From Ectocarpus siliculosus (lineage: Eukaryota > Sar > Phaeophyceae > Ectocarpales > Ectocarpaceae), in assembly GCA_000310025.1 (NCBI GenBank), contig FN649747.1, forward strand, positions 1,183,346 through 1,216,755: a stretch of DNA of 33,410 bases. Reading direction: 5' to 3'. Under the pieces are notes generated by a model. That model was not told the DNA's origin and did no database searches. It was given only the letters and a program-made list of their open reading frames with translations. The position numbers and the translations under genes are program-made. Positions 19,573-33,000 of the stretch are shown in pieces; positions within the stretch are counted from its first letter, which is position 1; every line of letters begins with the position of its first letter.

Positions 19573-19748
19573 ATGAAGATCGACGTTGGGGAGGGAACTC
19601 GAGGGACTCCCGGAGCACCAGCAGAGGATCACCAAATCCACGCCTGCGGCACCGGTGGCGTTGAAAGATCCGACGCCGACGCCCTTCTGCTGTCGGGTTC
19701 AAATCGGCGGGCGGTGCCGCAGCAGCAACAACATCGTTCCGGTTCCGG

Positions 19749-19784
<36 letters not shown>

Positions 19785-22700
19785 CTTGCCTGCTGCCGAG
19801 GGAATGCGAACGTTGGACGGCGTGGGCGGAACGAGGCTACCCAACGGAACTCCAGGGGCAGCAGGAGTTGACAACGGCGGCGGTGGTGGTGGGATTAAGC
19901 TGGCGCTCTCGCTACAGCGCGGCGGCGGAAGCAACAGCAGGAGCATTATCGACGGGACCATTATCGTTGGAACCCAAGAAATTAGTCAGGTGATCCGTCT
20001 TTTTTTTCGTTTTCCTTTCTCCTTTTGGCTTGGTTGCTCTTGCGGCCTCCGGTCTCACGGGGTGTGTACTCTTTTTTCTCGCTCTAGCCCCAGCGGGTGC
20101 GAAGGGCGTGAGTGGCAGGCGTTGATTTGTCCGAGCTTCGGCTGCTGTTCCTGAAAAATACGAAAAAACACCCCTTTCTTTTTTTGGTGGCTGTTTGGCG
20201 TAGGAAGAATTAGCCGCAGTTTTCTGGTTTGAATTTTTTTTCGACGTTTTGCGTCCTCGACCTTACCCATCGCGACCGCTTGTCAGCGGCGCCTATCCTC
20301 TACTTTTGAGCGCTCCCCAATTACCGCAGTGCGTATCGACGTATAGGTAGGTTCCGATCCATTCGCGACCGCGGAACGTACCTGTCATGGTTCCATTGCC
20401 TGCAACGCATCAAAAAATTTCTTGTCACAAATCCGGCGGCTGCCCGAGAATCGATCATGGAATCTAGAAGTACGTGACATCCCCTACGACGCGCTTGTTG
20501 TACAGCCGTGGACAACGGTGGAAACTGCCGGGAGGATATTGTTGTTGACCTTCCGAACAACGTCTCTCGTCCCGAAAAAACCGCCCAGAACGTGCTGAAC
20601 CCTGTCAAGCCAGCCCACGGGCAGATACAAGAAGTTCTAGAGAGCAAATGAGCTGTTCTACATAGGTGTCTAGAATAATACCAGATATGTAGTGCAGCAG
20701 CGGCCTTCTCGGCGATGTTTACAAGTATGCATACACTATTTAGTCTTCTCGTGTACCTTCGAAATCCAGTTGGAATCCGAAAGAGGGACATTGCCGTTCA
20801 ACCTCGACCGCCGTCCCTGCCGGGCTAGCCACCCCCGTTCGTAGACTATAGAAATGATTCGTGTTTTTTTTTTTATTCCCGTTGCTGCGCGACTGAATCT
20901 TATCATTTGCTCCGCCGGTTAGCTCGGTCAATGCTATGGTTGTACGACGAACCGAAGGTAGCGGCCATTTCCGAACACACTCCCGGGCTCCCGAGCAGGA
21001 GGGAGATGATGCAAGGATAAGTGACTCCGAGCGTGAAGAAAACGATCAATACGCGAAAGTGTTTGACACGAACGAACATACTTTTGACTATGGAGGGTGG
21101 TGCTTGAAATACAGGACAAGGTGGACGTGGGGCTTCCTTCCATCCATCAGATCTGCCGTACGCCCAAGTGCAAAATCGGGTTCGTTCGTTCGTTCGGTCC
21201 TTTCGTCAACCATGTCTAGCTGCTTCTCGTCGCACCCCAAATGCCGTCCGTACCCCCGATGGGTGATGGGTGGGAAAGAAACCCCGGTACTGGTGCGGAA
21301 ATACAACTCGGAAATCTGAAATGTTTTCGTGTTGCAAGGTCTTCTGTCAAAACCACTTCTCTGTAGCATTTCCACGACACCCTCAGCGCGATGCCGAACA
21401 AAATGCATCGGCCTTGCTTGTGCTACATAGATATGCGTACGGCGTTAAATGCGTATGTATCCCGGTGGTGCGATTGCCCCGATGGGCACGATATCTATCG
21501 GCTTACTGGTTACCATCGTACCAGCCGATCTACAGCAGTATGCGCAGCACAGCAAACACGACATATCCTAAAACGCAAATTTTGGACAATACCTCACAGC
21601 TCACAAATGTGGCCCCGAGATACTTGCGGCAGCACGCCTACATCCCGCCGTAAGTGAAGCTCTCAATTTGATGTTGTCTCATCGGCGTGATAACACGGAT
21701 ACCGGTTCGGAAATCGTGCGGCCGCTCTTCCTTTTTTTTGCGCACGCCTGCTGTGTCACTGGTGCGATTTTCTCCGATTGGCTTTTCAACGTCGAAGGGT
21801 ACGTTTACTTGCTTGCATGGTTGCGGCAGTCTACCGGGACAGGTAGCGGAGAGACACCTAGAAGGAATCGCCAAGCAGGAACGTGCTAGAGGCAAAAGCC
21901 CAATGGAAGGAACACAGAGAGGTCGCGTAGGGAGTAAACCTACTACAGGGAATCCTGCAATGTTATTTCAGATGCGTTGAGTAAGTTACAATACTTCGAT
22001 CCGCGGGCTGGACTGAGTCGTTCAATCTCCCCCCCCCCCCCCCCCTCATAACTGAAAAGGTGTTCGCGTTCGTGTCCCACTATAAAACACTGACGTATTT
22101 TCATTGGGTCAACTGTTCAGAGCAGTCGATGCTTGTTGTATAAAGAAACACCCACTTGGCACACTCTGAAGTACAGAGCGTTACCGCTGCCGCCATAACC
22201 GCTGCCGCCACATTTGCGGCAGCTATTGGCCGCTTTGCGACGAACGACCTTCCATATACCTGAAGACTTCACAAAACATGCAGACGCCTAAGGTTGTAGT
22301 CAGTCAGCACCGCTACCCCGGGTAGACGAGAGTGGCGATGAACGTTGTGACGGAAGTCTCGATGAAACCGTCCTTCATATGCCCGCGCACATGCTTGTGT
22401 GTCTAATTTGTCCGAACGGGGGCACGGGGGAATTGGAAATAGTCTAGTGGTGAGAGGAGGAATCGGCCCCTTGCGGGTCGTACACATGGACGATACCGTA
22501 AACGGCAGCGCTTCAAGCTTCGCAGCGCAAAATATTTTGTGTTTACACCTCTCCCCCATCTTCAATGACGGCCGCGCGCTTTGTTGCAACGTTTGTGTGT
22601 TTTTTTTCGCGAAACAAACCAGTTTTTAGCAACTTTCTCGAAGGGGCACGACCATTGGAGGCTAACGCTTCCCGGGCGGTAACTGTGTATTTCCCTACAC

Positions 22701-25700
22701 TCTGGCGGTTGGGTCCCTTGAGCACCGAATTCGCTTGCTGTCCTTGTTTTCGAGGAGCGAACTGTGTCGAGTTCGTTCCGAGATGAGATTGCGTGTGCGG
22801 GAAGTACGGCGGTTGAAGTCAGCAGCAACTGCGATGTGGATCATGGTTTCCTCGCATGACGTTGTTGATCAGAGTCCTGGTCCCCACGACACAGTGCAAC
22901 GTGTTATGTAGCTATATCTGCTGCTGTGGCTCCTTGCAGATATACCATGGAATATCCTACCACCGCTTGTACCTCGTATGTCGCTGCTAACCAAGGGTGC
23001 GTTTCTTTTGTCCTCTTCCGCCACGCACACGGGTAACAGCAGGAGTCCAACAACACAACAGCAACCGCAGGGCGCGCGCCTCTCCACCTCAAGCGCGACC
23101 CTAACCTGGCGCCCCCGGAAGGGAACGGGTCACCGGGCTCCGGCACGCCTCCCACGGACACGGGCGGAGACCCCTGTCCCAGCTGCGCGTCCTCTCACGC
23201 TCCGCATTTCTCGTCTCCGGAGACCGTGGGAGCAGCTGCGCTGGCGGCCGTCGACTCGAGCGGTCTCTGCCGTTGCGGGGACAAGGCCCGAGGCGGTCAC
23301 ACGGGCGGGAACCCGGTCGCCTCCGCCGACGCCGTCGCCGTCGATTCCGCCTCCGGTGGCAGCAGCGCCATCGGGAGCGGCTACCCTGGGCACCACCACC
23401 ACCACCACCACCAGGTGGCGAGCCTCATGGTGGCGACGGAGTCGGGAGTGGGCAGCGGAGAGGCGGACGCGGCGACGGTGGTGGGGGCGCCGTCGATGCC
23501 ACTTCAGCGGTACGTGGACCCACGGCAGGCCTCCCTCGGCGCGCCCAATCAGCAGTCGGTTGGAGGCACGGGGCCGATGATGGTGGTTGATGCGAGGCAC
23601 GCGATTACCTGCGCTCCTGGCGGCGGGGTCGCGACGCGCAGCAAGGAAGTGGGGCACAGCGGCGGCGGAGGCGGCGGCGGCGGCGGTGAGCCGTGGTCGG
23701 TCGTCCCGCAGCAACCGGAGAAGGACCAGGCCCCGGTCCCACCCCGGCGTCTGACGCTGCCGGTCGCTACGGGCGTCTCCGAAGCGAAGGTCGAGATCCA
23801 GCAGCAGCAGCAGCGGCAGCAAGAACAGCAAGGGCAGGAGCAAGACGTGAAGGCGTTGCAAGCGGACACGATGGACCGGCTTGCGCAGTCTCTTGCTCAG
23901 GCCGAGCAGCTGGCGCTGAGCGTGGAGGCGCGGCAGTCGGAGTTGCTCGCGCGGCCGAAGAGGAGGTCTCACCCGTCGGCCAAGCAGGTACATACCACGT
24001 GTGTGTGCGTGCGCTGGTTGTAGTTTGGAGTATGACCCTTGCAGTTTTCTTAATGATTGGCCTTTCGATGTGTGTGGGCTCATCCCCAAGTCTTGGCGAC
24101 ACCCCCAATGGATGTCTGGCAACGCGTGACCTTTTTCGTTGTTTTTTTCCGAACTTGGACCGTGGTGTGCTTAAGCTACCTACCGCTTGCTCTCGTTTCC
24201 TCCCGTTCGCAGGAGAGCGCCGCTCAGTCGCGCAAGGTTAGGCCGAAGAGTGTGCCGCAGGCGGGCAAGCTCCCGAAGCTAGAAGACCTGGGGATCAAGG
24301 TGGAGCCTATTGGCGACCCGGCAGCAGCAGCAGCAGCGGCCGTAGCAACGGCAGACAAGACGGCAGCGGTCACGGGCGTGGCCGTCCCAGCGGCAGCAGC
24401 ACCGGCAGAGAGAGCGGCGTCGTCGGGGTTGCTCATGCCGAAGCAACGCCTCCTTATCAAGATCCCGCGGGCCGCGGTTACGGCAGCGACGGCGCACGCG
24501 GCGGAGGTGGCAGCGGCGGCGAAGAAGGAGGACGGGGCGGCGGGAGGCGAGACGAGGTCAACCAAGAGGGGCAAGGGGAAGAGCGGCGTGAAGCGGGCGC
24601 GCCCGCTCGCCGCCTCGCGGGCGTCGCAGCCGCCCCCGCCGCCGCCGGCACCTACAAGTCGACAGGTGTATACTGTGGGGGTGAATTCTGGTTATTTCTG
24701 GGAACCTGCACCCACGTAAACGCATGCCGTAGTCGTTAAGACCTTCAGTCGACAGGTATATAGGGGTGAAATGTCTCTTTCGAGGGGTATAGTCACGTAA
24801 ACGCATGCCGTAGTCGTTAATAAGACCATTGGCCTCGCATCCTTGCAATGCTGGGAATGAGCGATATGCGGAAGTTTCGCCGGCCCAGGCTTTCGTCGTT
24901 TGTGTGGGGGGGCGGGCAGGCATTGGGCCCGATAATGGCTTTTCACTCTGTCTTGCATGGGAGGTCGAAAACTGGATTTGACGAATGTCCGGCTTCAAAG
25001 TTCCTTGTTTTTTCCCGGAAGCAGTGCGAATTGGGTGGTGTTTGTGCTTTCGGTCCAGTTATTTTGTTATAAGATTAGGAACAGTCTCTCTAAGCCTCTG
25101 CAACGATCCCTCTGGAGTGCTGATGCATTCTTCCCCCGCCCCTCGTTGTGGGTGGCGATTTTTTTCCCATTTTTTTTTTCGGTTTATCCCAATCCGGCTG
25201 CTGAAGCAAAACCAACCCGCTATTTGTTCCTTTCCGCGTTTCTTGTCTCTCCATCGTCGTCGTGTTTGTACCTCGCTCGGGGGGTGTACCAGGAGCTTCC
25301 CCCTGGCTGCGGGCCCCCTTCCCCGAGCCTGGCGGCAATCTTCGGGCGGCAGGTGGACAAGGGGGAGCTGGAGACCGCCCACGACGGCACGGAGCACGTG
25401 CAGACGTCGCTGGCGTCGAGACGCGTCACCGCCTTGTCCGCGGCTGCCCCGAAGGAGCTTGCGTCTCACGTGCAGGTGCTTGCGTCGTGGCTTCATGTAG
25501 TTAGGGCGTGGTTTCGTACGTGTTACGCTAGTTGTGGTATGTTTTGTCTGCTGCGTCTGGTTGTTCTTCGGGAGGGAGGGACGTTATGTCCTGTCGCGTA
25601 TGTTTTTGTCTCTTGTGCGTTGGTTTTACGAATTGCTGATTTTTCTTGGTTTGTTTTGTGTGTGGACACCTTTTGGCACGGGGCATGGCATTCGCCTTGG

Positions 25701-28700
25701 TCGCCTTAGCCTGCACGTGACGATGCGTAATCGAGTTCTCTTGCTAGATAAAACAGGCTAGAACTTGCTGTGCTCTTGTTGCTCGACATGCTGACGTCTG
25801 TCTCTGTTTTGAGGTCGAGGGCAGAGGAAGATCAATTACATACTTCCAAGTTACTGAACCAGTCCGTCCTCACGGAACCGTTTTGTTTTGCACGACTTGA
25901 CACCATTTTATCTTTTTTGCAGGCGTTGCGGCTAGACTACCTCGTGCAGAAGGTGCGGCCGATCTTGACCAAGCTCATGTCCTCCGGGACGGGGCCGCAG
26001 CGCGGGCTGTTCAACGTCCCGGTGGACCCGCTGAAGCTGGGCATCCCGGACTACTTCAAGCGCGTCCCTCACCCGATGGATTTGGTGAGTGGCAGGCCGC
26101 AAGCCGCAGGCGTGAGACTTATTCTCGTTTCGGTTTGTTTTCGTGTTGTCAAATCAGTTTTTGGTTTTGCTTGCCTTGAATGTACAATCGAGGAAGAGCG
26201 TGGACGAAAGACGGATACCGGTAGCTTGTTGCCGGTTCGGGTAAATTAAATACTTGAAGGGTGGTGGCTGGTTACTCGTAGGTCCCTCTGTCATTTACAT
26301 CAAATGGGTTGCCGAAGGTTGAGTTTGCATGGCTTTCCCAAAACCATAACTCAGAAAGAAACTACAAGTGTGCGATTGTCATGAGCAGTATGTGGGAAGC
26401 TTTTTCGCAATGAACACCCGTTTCAAGTGCCTGTGTTGGCGGGACCACGCTGGATGGTTTTATTTGTGGACGTTTCCTTTTCGTGTGCCACCCTATCCGG
26501 CTACATCGCCTACCCCTCCATACGTCTTTTTTGTTCATTTTTCTTGGTCAACTCGCTTGGTTCCCCCCCACCCCAGGGCACGATCAAGTCCCGGTTGCTG
26601 TCCATGTCGTACACGACGCCGGAAGAGTTTGCGTCCGACGTGCGGTTGGTGTTCAAGAACGCGATCGGCTTCAACCCGGAGACCCACTTCGTGCACACGT
26701 GGGCTGTGCAGCTGCTGAACGAGTTTGACGTGAGTCCGACCTTGGGTTGGTGTTTTGGGCTGTGCGCACGCGAGCGAAGCCTGTCGGGTGGCGTTTGTAG
26801 CATATTCAGGCACAGGACGAGTTCAAATTGGGAAGGTTGGGTCTTGTCTAGCCTCAATATTTTCCCTGCGGGCCCACCCATCGATTTCCCCCTACAGTAC
26901 AAGTATATCATGCCGGTGGTGTCTTCGTGAGTACCTGTCGCCCTAAACGTTTGGGTGCGAACCCACCACAAATGCCGTGCTCCCTGGCAATCTACCAAAT
27001 ATCGGTTTGTGTGATGTTTGGGCTGGAACACGTGGCGAGGGAACCCAATGCGTCGTACTTGTGTTTCGTACAGGGGTGAAAAACATTTTTGTCCCCCGGT
27101 TGTGGTGTGGGGTTGGACGTCGTAGCCCTGAGGTGCAGGTTGGATCTCGTGCTTCGTAATTCCTTTCCCGCACCTAGGTAGCTCCGGTGTTTTTGTGTTT
27201 GTTGACTGGACACGTGTCGTGTCGTCTTGACCCTCTTTGTCGTCGGCAGCAAGAATACTCGAAGCAGATCGGGAAGCTGGACGAGGGGTGGGCGAAGTCT
27301 CTTAGCCACTCTTGCCAGCTCTGCCAGGGGCAGACGTGCACTCTGTGCGGGGACAAGTGTCTGAAGCTCGAACCGCCGGTGATCATCTGTCACCACTGCA
27401 ACAAGCGGGTTGTCCGCGGAGGTGAGTCGTGCTCGAGCAACGTGCAAAAGAGCAACCTGCAGCCTTCACACGGCCTCAAAACACTCACACATGTTTTGGT
27501 TGGTTGTAGGTCATGAATTGCTTTTAGGTAGGAATGTGCAATGGCTCTTGGTTGACGCTAAGTATCAGCACGTGTTGGAGGTGGCGACGTTCACGCCTTG
27601 TCTTTGTTCTTCCACCCGAGTTGCTTCGACCATATATTTACCTTTTTGTCACGTCTGGTTGCGCCCAAGCCACTCGTTATACCACGCCGACCACACACGT
27701 CGAAAAAGATCCAGGCATCTATCTTGCTCTCTCGGGTCGAGAGCGTGTCGGCTCACTTTCCTTCTCTTTCGCTTGCCCTATGTACTTGCCTTTTTCCTTC
27801 GTTTCCCTCTCTCTTGTAATAAAAGGGGTGTATCATATCACCCGCGACGGGTGCCGCCTGTGGTGTAGCCGGTGCCACCCAGGCCTCCCTCCAGAGCTGC
27901 CGACAGACGGCGACCCCGAGGGGATCGTAGCAGAAGAGACGGCGGAGGGGGGGGGCAGCAGCGTTGCCAGCGCCGGCGGAGACGACTGCGGAGAGGGCGG
28001 CGGTGCCGCCGCGTCGGGCAGCAGCAGCACGGCGGCAGAAGGGGAGACGCCGCAGCCGCAGCCGTCAGTAGCGACACCGCCAACCACCGGCGAAGGCAGA
28101 GCGGCGGCCGCGGGTTCGGGAGTACTTTCGCCGGGTGGCGTTTCGTCACCGTCGCCGGTGCAGCCTCCTCCGCCAGCAACGGCACCGGCGGCACCGGCAC
28201 CGGCGGTTTCTACGGCAGAACGACAACAGCCCGCGCGAACTCCTTCGCCGGCGTCCACCGCCGCTCCGGTCGAAGCAATCGCGAATGGTGGTGGTGGCGT
28301 GAACCACGGCAGCGGACAAAACGGGGGCGGGAGCGCAGCAACAGCATGCGAGGGCGGTAGGAAGGCATCGCCGGCAAGCGCCGCCAACGGTTCGCCACCA
28401 GCTGCACCAGCGGCAGCGCCGGGCAGGGCGGTGTCGGAGTCGGGGAGCGCTAACGGGGCAACGGGCGCGCCGCCTGCGGCGTCGGAGTCGGGGGGGAGTG
28501 TCGGCGGGGGGGGCGCGGCGGCGGCGGCGGCAGCAGCAGCGGTGGAGGAGGTGAAGGCGCCGCTGAAGCGTGACCTGCTGAGGAGAAAGTTCGACGAGGA
28601 GATCAGCGAGCCCTGGGTGCAGTGCGACCGGTGCAACAGCTGGGTCCACCAGGTAGGCCCTTCCCTGTTTTTTTTTGGACGATAGTCTCGGGGTCGGTGT

Positions 28701-30003
28701 TTTGGTGCTCTTTGCCCGCGCGTCGTCGATTTTGTCCTGTGCGGAAAAAAATGTTGTTTGTTTTCTTCGCTGTTTGGCATCGTTTGTCTTGTCTTTGTTT
28801 CACAATACGGTGGCGAGGAGGGGGGGAAGGGTGAGACACGGGTGCCGTCCTACCGCCCGCCCTCGGCAGGAGCGTCGTTTGGTACCGTAGAGGCCCTTCT
28901 TGTGCCACTGTTTAAACATGTGCACGGAAAGCGGCGAGCTTTCATGTTGCCTGAGCGTTGGATTGAGCAGCCGAAGGCAATTCCAAGAATAGCGTTCGTT
29001 TTGCTGATGATTTCAGTTCTGTAAACGATAGACGCTTGCCGCACGTTGGAACTGTTACAGGCTTTAAAAAAACAGCAGCCGAAGGCAATTCCAAGAATAA
29101 CGTTGGTTTCGCTGATGATTCCAGTTCTGTAAACGATAGACGCTTGCGTAGGTTGTCTCTACGGTTTGCTGACATTTGCTGGCTCGCCGCCATCTTCCCG
29201 TCCCGCCACCCTTGTCCCACCGATAACTCAATCGCTGTACTACGGGGCACGACGGCAGGTGTGCGCGCTCTTCAACGCCAGGGCGAACGTAGGAGAGGCG
29301 AGGTTCGTCTGCCCCCTCTGTAGGCTTCGCAACGTGGTCACCACCAAGAAGCCCGGCTCCCAAGCACCCGAGGCCGCCACCGAGGTATGCTGGTACTCTT
29401 GTTCTTCCCGCTAGCTCTCGAGCAACTGTTCTCCATCGGCCGACCCTTTTGAGAGTCGATAGATAGATAAGGGGAAAAGCTTGCGTTGGTTATTCGCTGG
29501 CGGTGCGGGTGTTGGGTTCTCTGGGATGCTGTTGTTTTTGAGGAGGCTTTCTTGCGCCCTGGGTGCCGTTCGGCATTTGGCTTTTTGCTGTTAGCCGTAG
29601 CCCTCTACCCTCGCCTGCGCGCCGAAACTTTGGTGTATTAGCGTTGGGTTTTATTTACTCTGGTGTGTGTTGGCGTGATTGTTCTTTAACAGGTGGAAGC
29701 GACCACTGCGCGCAAGAGACCCAAGTCGATCGACGGGAATGGTAATCTGTTGCCGATTTGTCCCGTGAAGACTGAAGATACTGCGGCTGGAGCTAGCCCT
29801 CCCGTCGGGACGGCTACAGCCCTGGCTGCGCCTGAGCAGCCGGCTGCTGCAGCAGCAGTAGCACCAGCACCGGTAGCAGCAGATGCGGGGGCGTCCGTCA
29901 CCGCCCCCCGCGTGACCGCCCCGAGAGAGCAAGCAGCCGAGCCGGTAAACGGAATCGTGGGCGGATTCGTTGGGGGGGAGACAGCGCGAGCACCGGCGGC
30001 GGC

Positions 30004-30041
<38 letters not shown>

Positions 30042-33000
30042 CGGTGGGTCCAGCGCCCATGGAAGGGGTGACGCCAAGTCCTCTTCCTGCCGCTACCGCT
30101 GCTATCGGTACTGCGGCGAACACGACAGCTAACACTAGCGGCGGCGGCCCTGGCGGGGCGACGCCTTGTTTGGACCGGTTGCTCTCACCTGCGGAGAGCA
30201 CGCCTCCTGCAGCCCGGGAACTCCCGACTCCCCCCTCCCCGGCCGTGACTAACGGTGGTGGTGCCCATGTCCCCGGAGCGACGACGGCACCGGCACAGGC
30301 GTCGGCACCGGCACAGGTGGCGGCACCGGCAGCGGCGGCAACGGCGGCGGTGGCGGTGGCGGTGGCCGATCCCTCCGCACCGGAAAGGCCCGTGCCGGCG
30401 ACGACCGGAGGCGACGACAAGAGAGTTGATGGGGGGTATGTGGCAAACGGTGAGGCGAAAGTGACGGCGGCGGCGGGGGTTGGCTGCGACAAGGCAGCTG
30501 GGGAAGCGGAAGGGGCCGCTGCCTCTACCGCTACCGCTACTGCTACCGTCTCGGCTATCGATCCGATGGAAGTGGATGAGGACTTGGGCGCGGAGGCGGC
30601 GGGGGACGAGGCCAGTGGGACGGCAGGGGCGGACAGCCTCGACGTAAGCGGGGGACGTAATGTGTGTGTTGTTGCGTGCCTGATGTTGTCGGGAGCGGTG
30701 ATCGATTGGCAAGCAAAAATCTTGTCATGTTTCGTGGTGGCTATACCTGCTTTTGCTGACCGTGCATTTAAACCAAAGCACGTTTTTGCCGGAAACCACT
30801 TGTCGCACTTGTTGGCTAAAAGAATGTATACGGAAGGAAGCATTGATCAGTTGTAGAAGAGAAGGGCTTTAGTATATTATAGAGGGGGCTCTCTCCTTTT
30901 GTGGTGGGAGCCCCCTTTTCTTGAGATGGAGTGCCTCAAAAGGCCACGCTTTTGTGGCGTGTCACTTTTGTTGCAAGGGGGTTGTGGGGTGGAGTGTCTC
31001 GGCTGCACCGTTGGCGTTATGGATCCCTCGTTGTTTTGTTTGCTGTTGCCGCACCAGGCGTTAGTAGAAATCGCCAGGATCGCTTTCTCCTACGAAATGA
31101 ATCTACTTGTCCGTTACACGTGTTTTGTATGTGTTGGATGCACTCCTCCTCCTCTTGCTCTCCCCTTCACTGTGTTATTTTCGTTCCCTCGTACCTTCCC
31201 GTCGTAAAAATTCTGTGCTGCGGTGTTGTAAACGTTACTGTTGGGCATGCATAGGTCTACGCCGCTTCGTCGCTGCCCCACACGCCTCTGAGCCGGTACA
31301 TCGAGTCGCGGGTGAGGCAGCGCCTGGCCAAGCTGGAGGACGAGGCTGCGGCTTCTACGCTCAGCATCCGCCTCATTTCCAACGTCGAGGTAAGAGAGAG
31401 AGAGCAGAGCAAGCTCTCCTTTGTGGCCGGGATGGGGACGGGGGATTGCTCAATGTAACGGCCGAAAATAAAATTTAGCCGTTGAAACCGTCAAGGCGTT
31501 GCTGTGATTGGTGGAGGAGTGTCGTCGAAACCGCCAACGCGTTGTTTTGATCGATGTTTACGTGGGCTGTGGTTGCTGCTATTGTTGTTTTCGATTTTGA
31601 ATCTTGCCAATTGTCGCCACTGCTGTTGAGGCCACTTTGTTGTAGTTGGTATTTACGCGAACTCTGGTTGGCTGCTGGTGTTTTGATGTTAGAGGTCTTG
31701 TTTTTTTTTTTATCGTTATTTGTTCAGGCCACTTGCGAGGTGCACGCCGTCCTGCGGGAGACGTTCTGCTGCAAGGACGGACTCGGGGTCGGACCGAACA
31801 AGAACGACGTGCCCGAGCTACTGAAGTGAGTTCCTTCCTCTCCGCCGGTCAAGTCATTCCAGCCTGCCTACCCCGCGTTCCTCGTCTCTTGTCTCTGCTT
31901 TGGTCCGACACTTAAGTGCATGCTTGAGCAGAATTGGTAGTCTATCTAACCGTCCTTGTTGTGGGTACGACATTGTTGTTGTTGTGTCTGTGGAGACGCG
32001 AAGTGAAGTTCTACACCCTTTTTTGCCTGATTTTTTCTGAATAATTTATTTTCCGTCGTGTATTTTTTCACACAAAAATGTCAAGGAATGAAGTGCGATA
32101 AACCTCGGAAACCTCGTCTCGCCTTCAATTATCGTTTGGTCAGGTACCGAAGCAAGGCGCTGTCGATGTTCCAACGCGTGGACGGTGTGGAGGTGTGCCT
32201 GTTCTCTATGTACGTGCAGGAGTACGGTGCCGACGCCCCTTACTTCAACGCGAGGCGCGCCTACATCTCCTACCTCGACTCAGGTATGAGAGCGTGCCTG
32301 CCACCAATGTATGATTGTTGCTGCTGTAACGGTCCGTTCGTTGTGGGGTTGGGATGGTACGGAAGGCAGCGTCAGACTGCTCCACCGCCGGGTGCCTTGA
32401 AATGAAACGCTGGTAAATGTTGTCTTAGTTTTTTTTTTGCTCATGAAAACACCGAACCGCGATGTACCACGAGATGTTTTCCATAAAATCGTTTCTGCCC
32501 TCTGCCGTACCGTGCCGTGCCATTTCAGTGGAGTACTTCCGGCCGAGAAAACACCGAACCGCGGTGTACCACGAGATCCTGGTGGCGTATCTGGACTGGC
32601 TGCGACGTCGGGGCTTCAAGGCCGCCCACATCTGGAGCTGCCCTCCGCAGCGCGGCAACAACTTCATATTCTGGTGCCACCCCCTGCACCAGAAGACGCC
32701 CACTCGCGACCGGCTTTCGGGGTGGTACGGGAACATGCTCAAGTGAGTTGGTGTTGTTGGGAGGAAGGTTGTGGTGTCATTTTAAGTCGTCAGTGTACTG
32801 TAATATGTAATGAAGCAGTTGTGAGAAGCGATGGTGGGCCCACTGTAATCGCGTCCGTGTGTTTTGCGCTGTTCTCCTGTCGTGGGGGGGGACGGGAACG
32901 TGCTCTCTCTCAAGTAAGGCTGTGTGTGTAACTGACTGTGTCTCTGCTGTTGTGTGTTTTGAATTGTTTTAGGAAGCAGATGGTTAGAAATAGACTGACA

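Larger units (their letters stand above)
19573..25475 (+). other. Gene 2 N-terminal low-complexity exons
   Basis: Exon 19573-19989 carries QQQQ, a run of ten Ala encoded by GCT and a GGGGGG run. Exon 23040-23987 carries a run of seven His, a nine-Gly run and a Gln-rich block. Exon 24213-24665 is Ala/Lys-rich with basic clusters such as [15 protein letters not shown] that could be nuclear localisation signals. Exon 25293-25475 leads to the bromodomain. I do not see a TAZ1 or KIX domain. The first exon is linked by a 3.05-kb intron and could belong to a different transcript start; two other frames are also open across parts of it. Confidence 0.6.

Noticed and set aside
19586-19993. Alternative + frame with a leucine run over the first exon of gene 2
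   Set aside because: An in-frame TGA at 19574 precedes it, there is no good acceptor, and the Leu run is only the CTG phase of the GCT repeat.
21972-21980. Nine-nucleotide exon ATGCGTTGA with strong splice sites
   Set aside because: In the phase from exon 19573-19989 it adds a stop codon, and such short matches arise by chance in a 3-kb intron.
23130-24122. 330-codon minus-strand open frame
   Set aside because: It is antisense to the Gly/His/Gln-rich exon of gene 2, and its Arg-rich composition is the complement of that sequence.
27833-28780. 315-codon minus-strand open frame
   Set aside because: It is antisense to the Ala/Gly-rich insert between RING and PHD; same explanation.
29686-30843. 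385-codon minus-strand open frame
   Set aside because: It mirrors the low-complexity insert exon of gene 2; stops are absent because of codon bias, and no family is recognisable.
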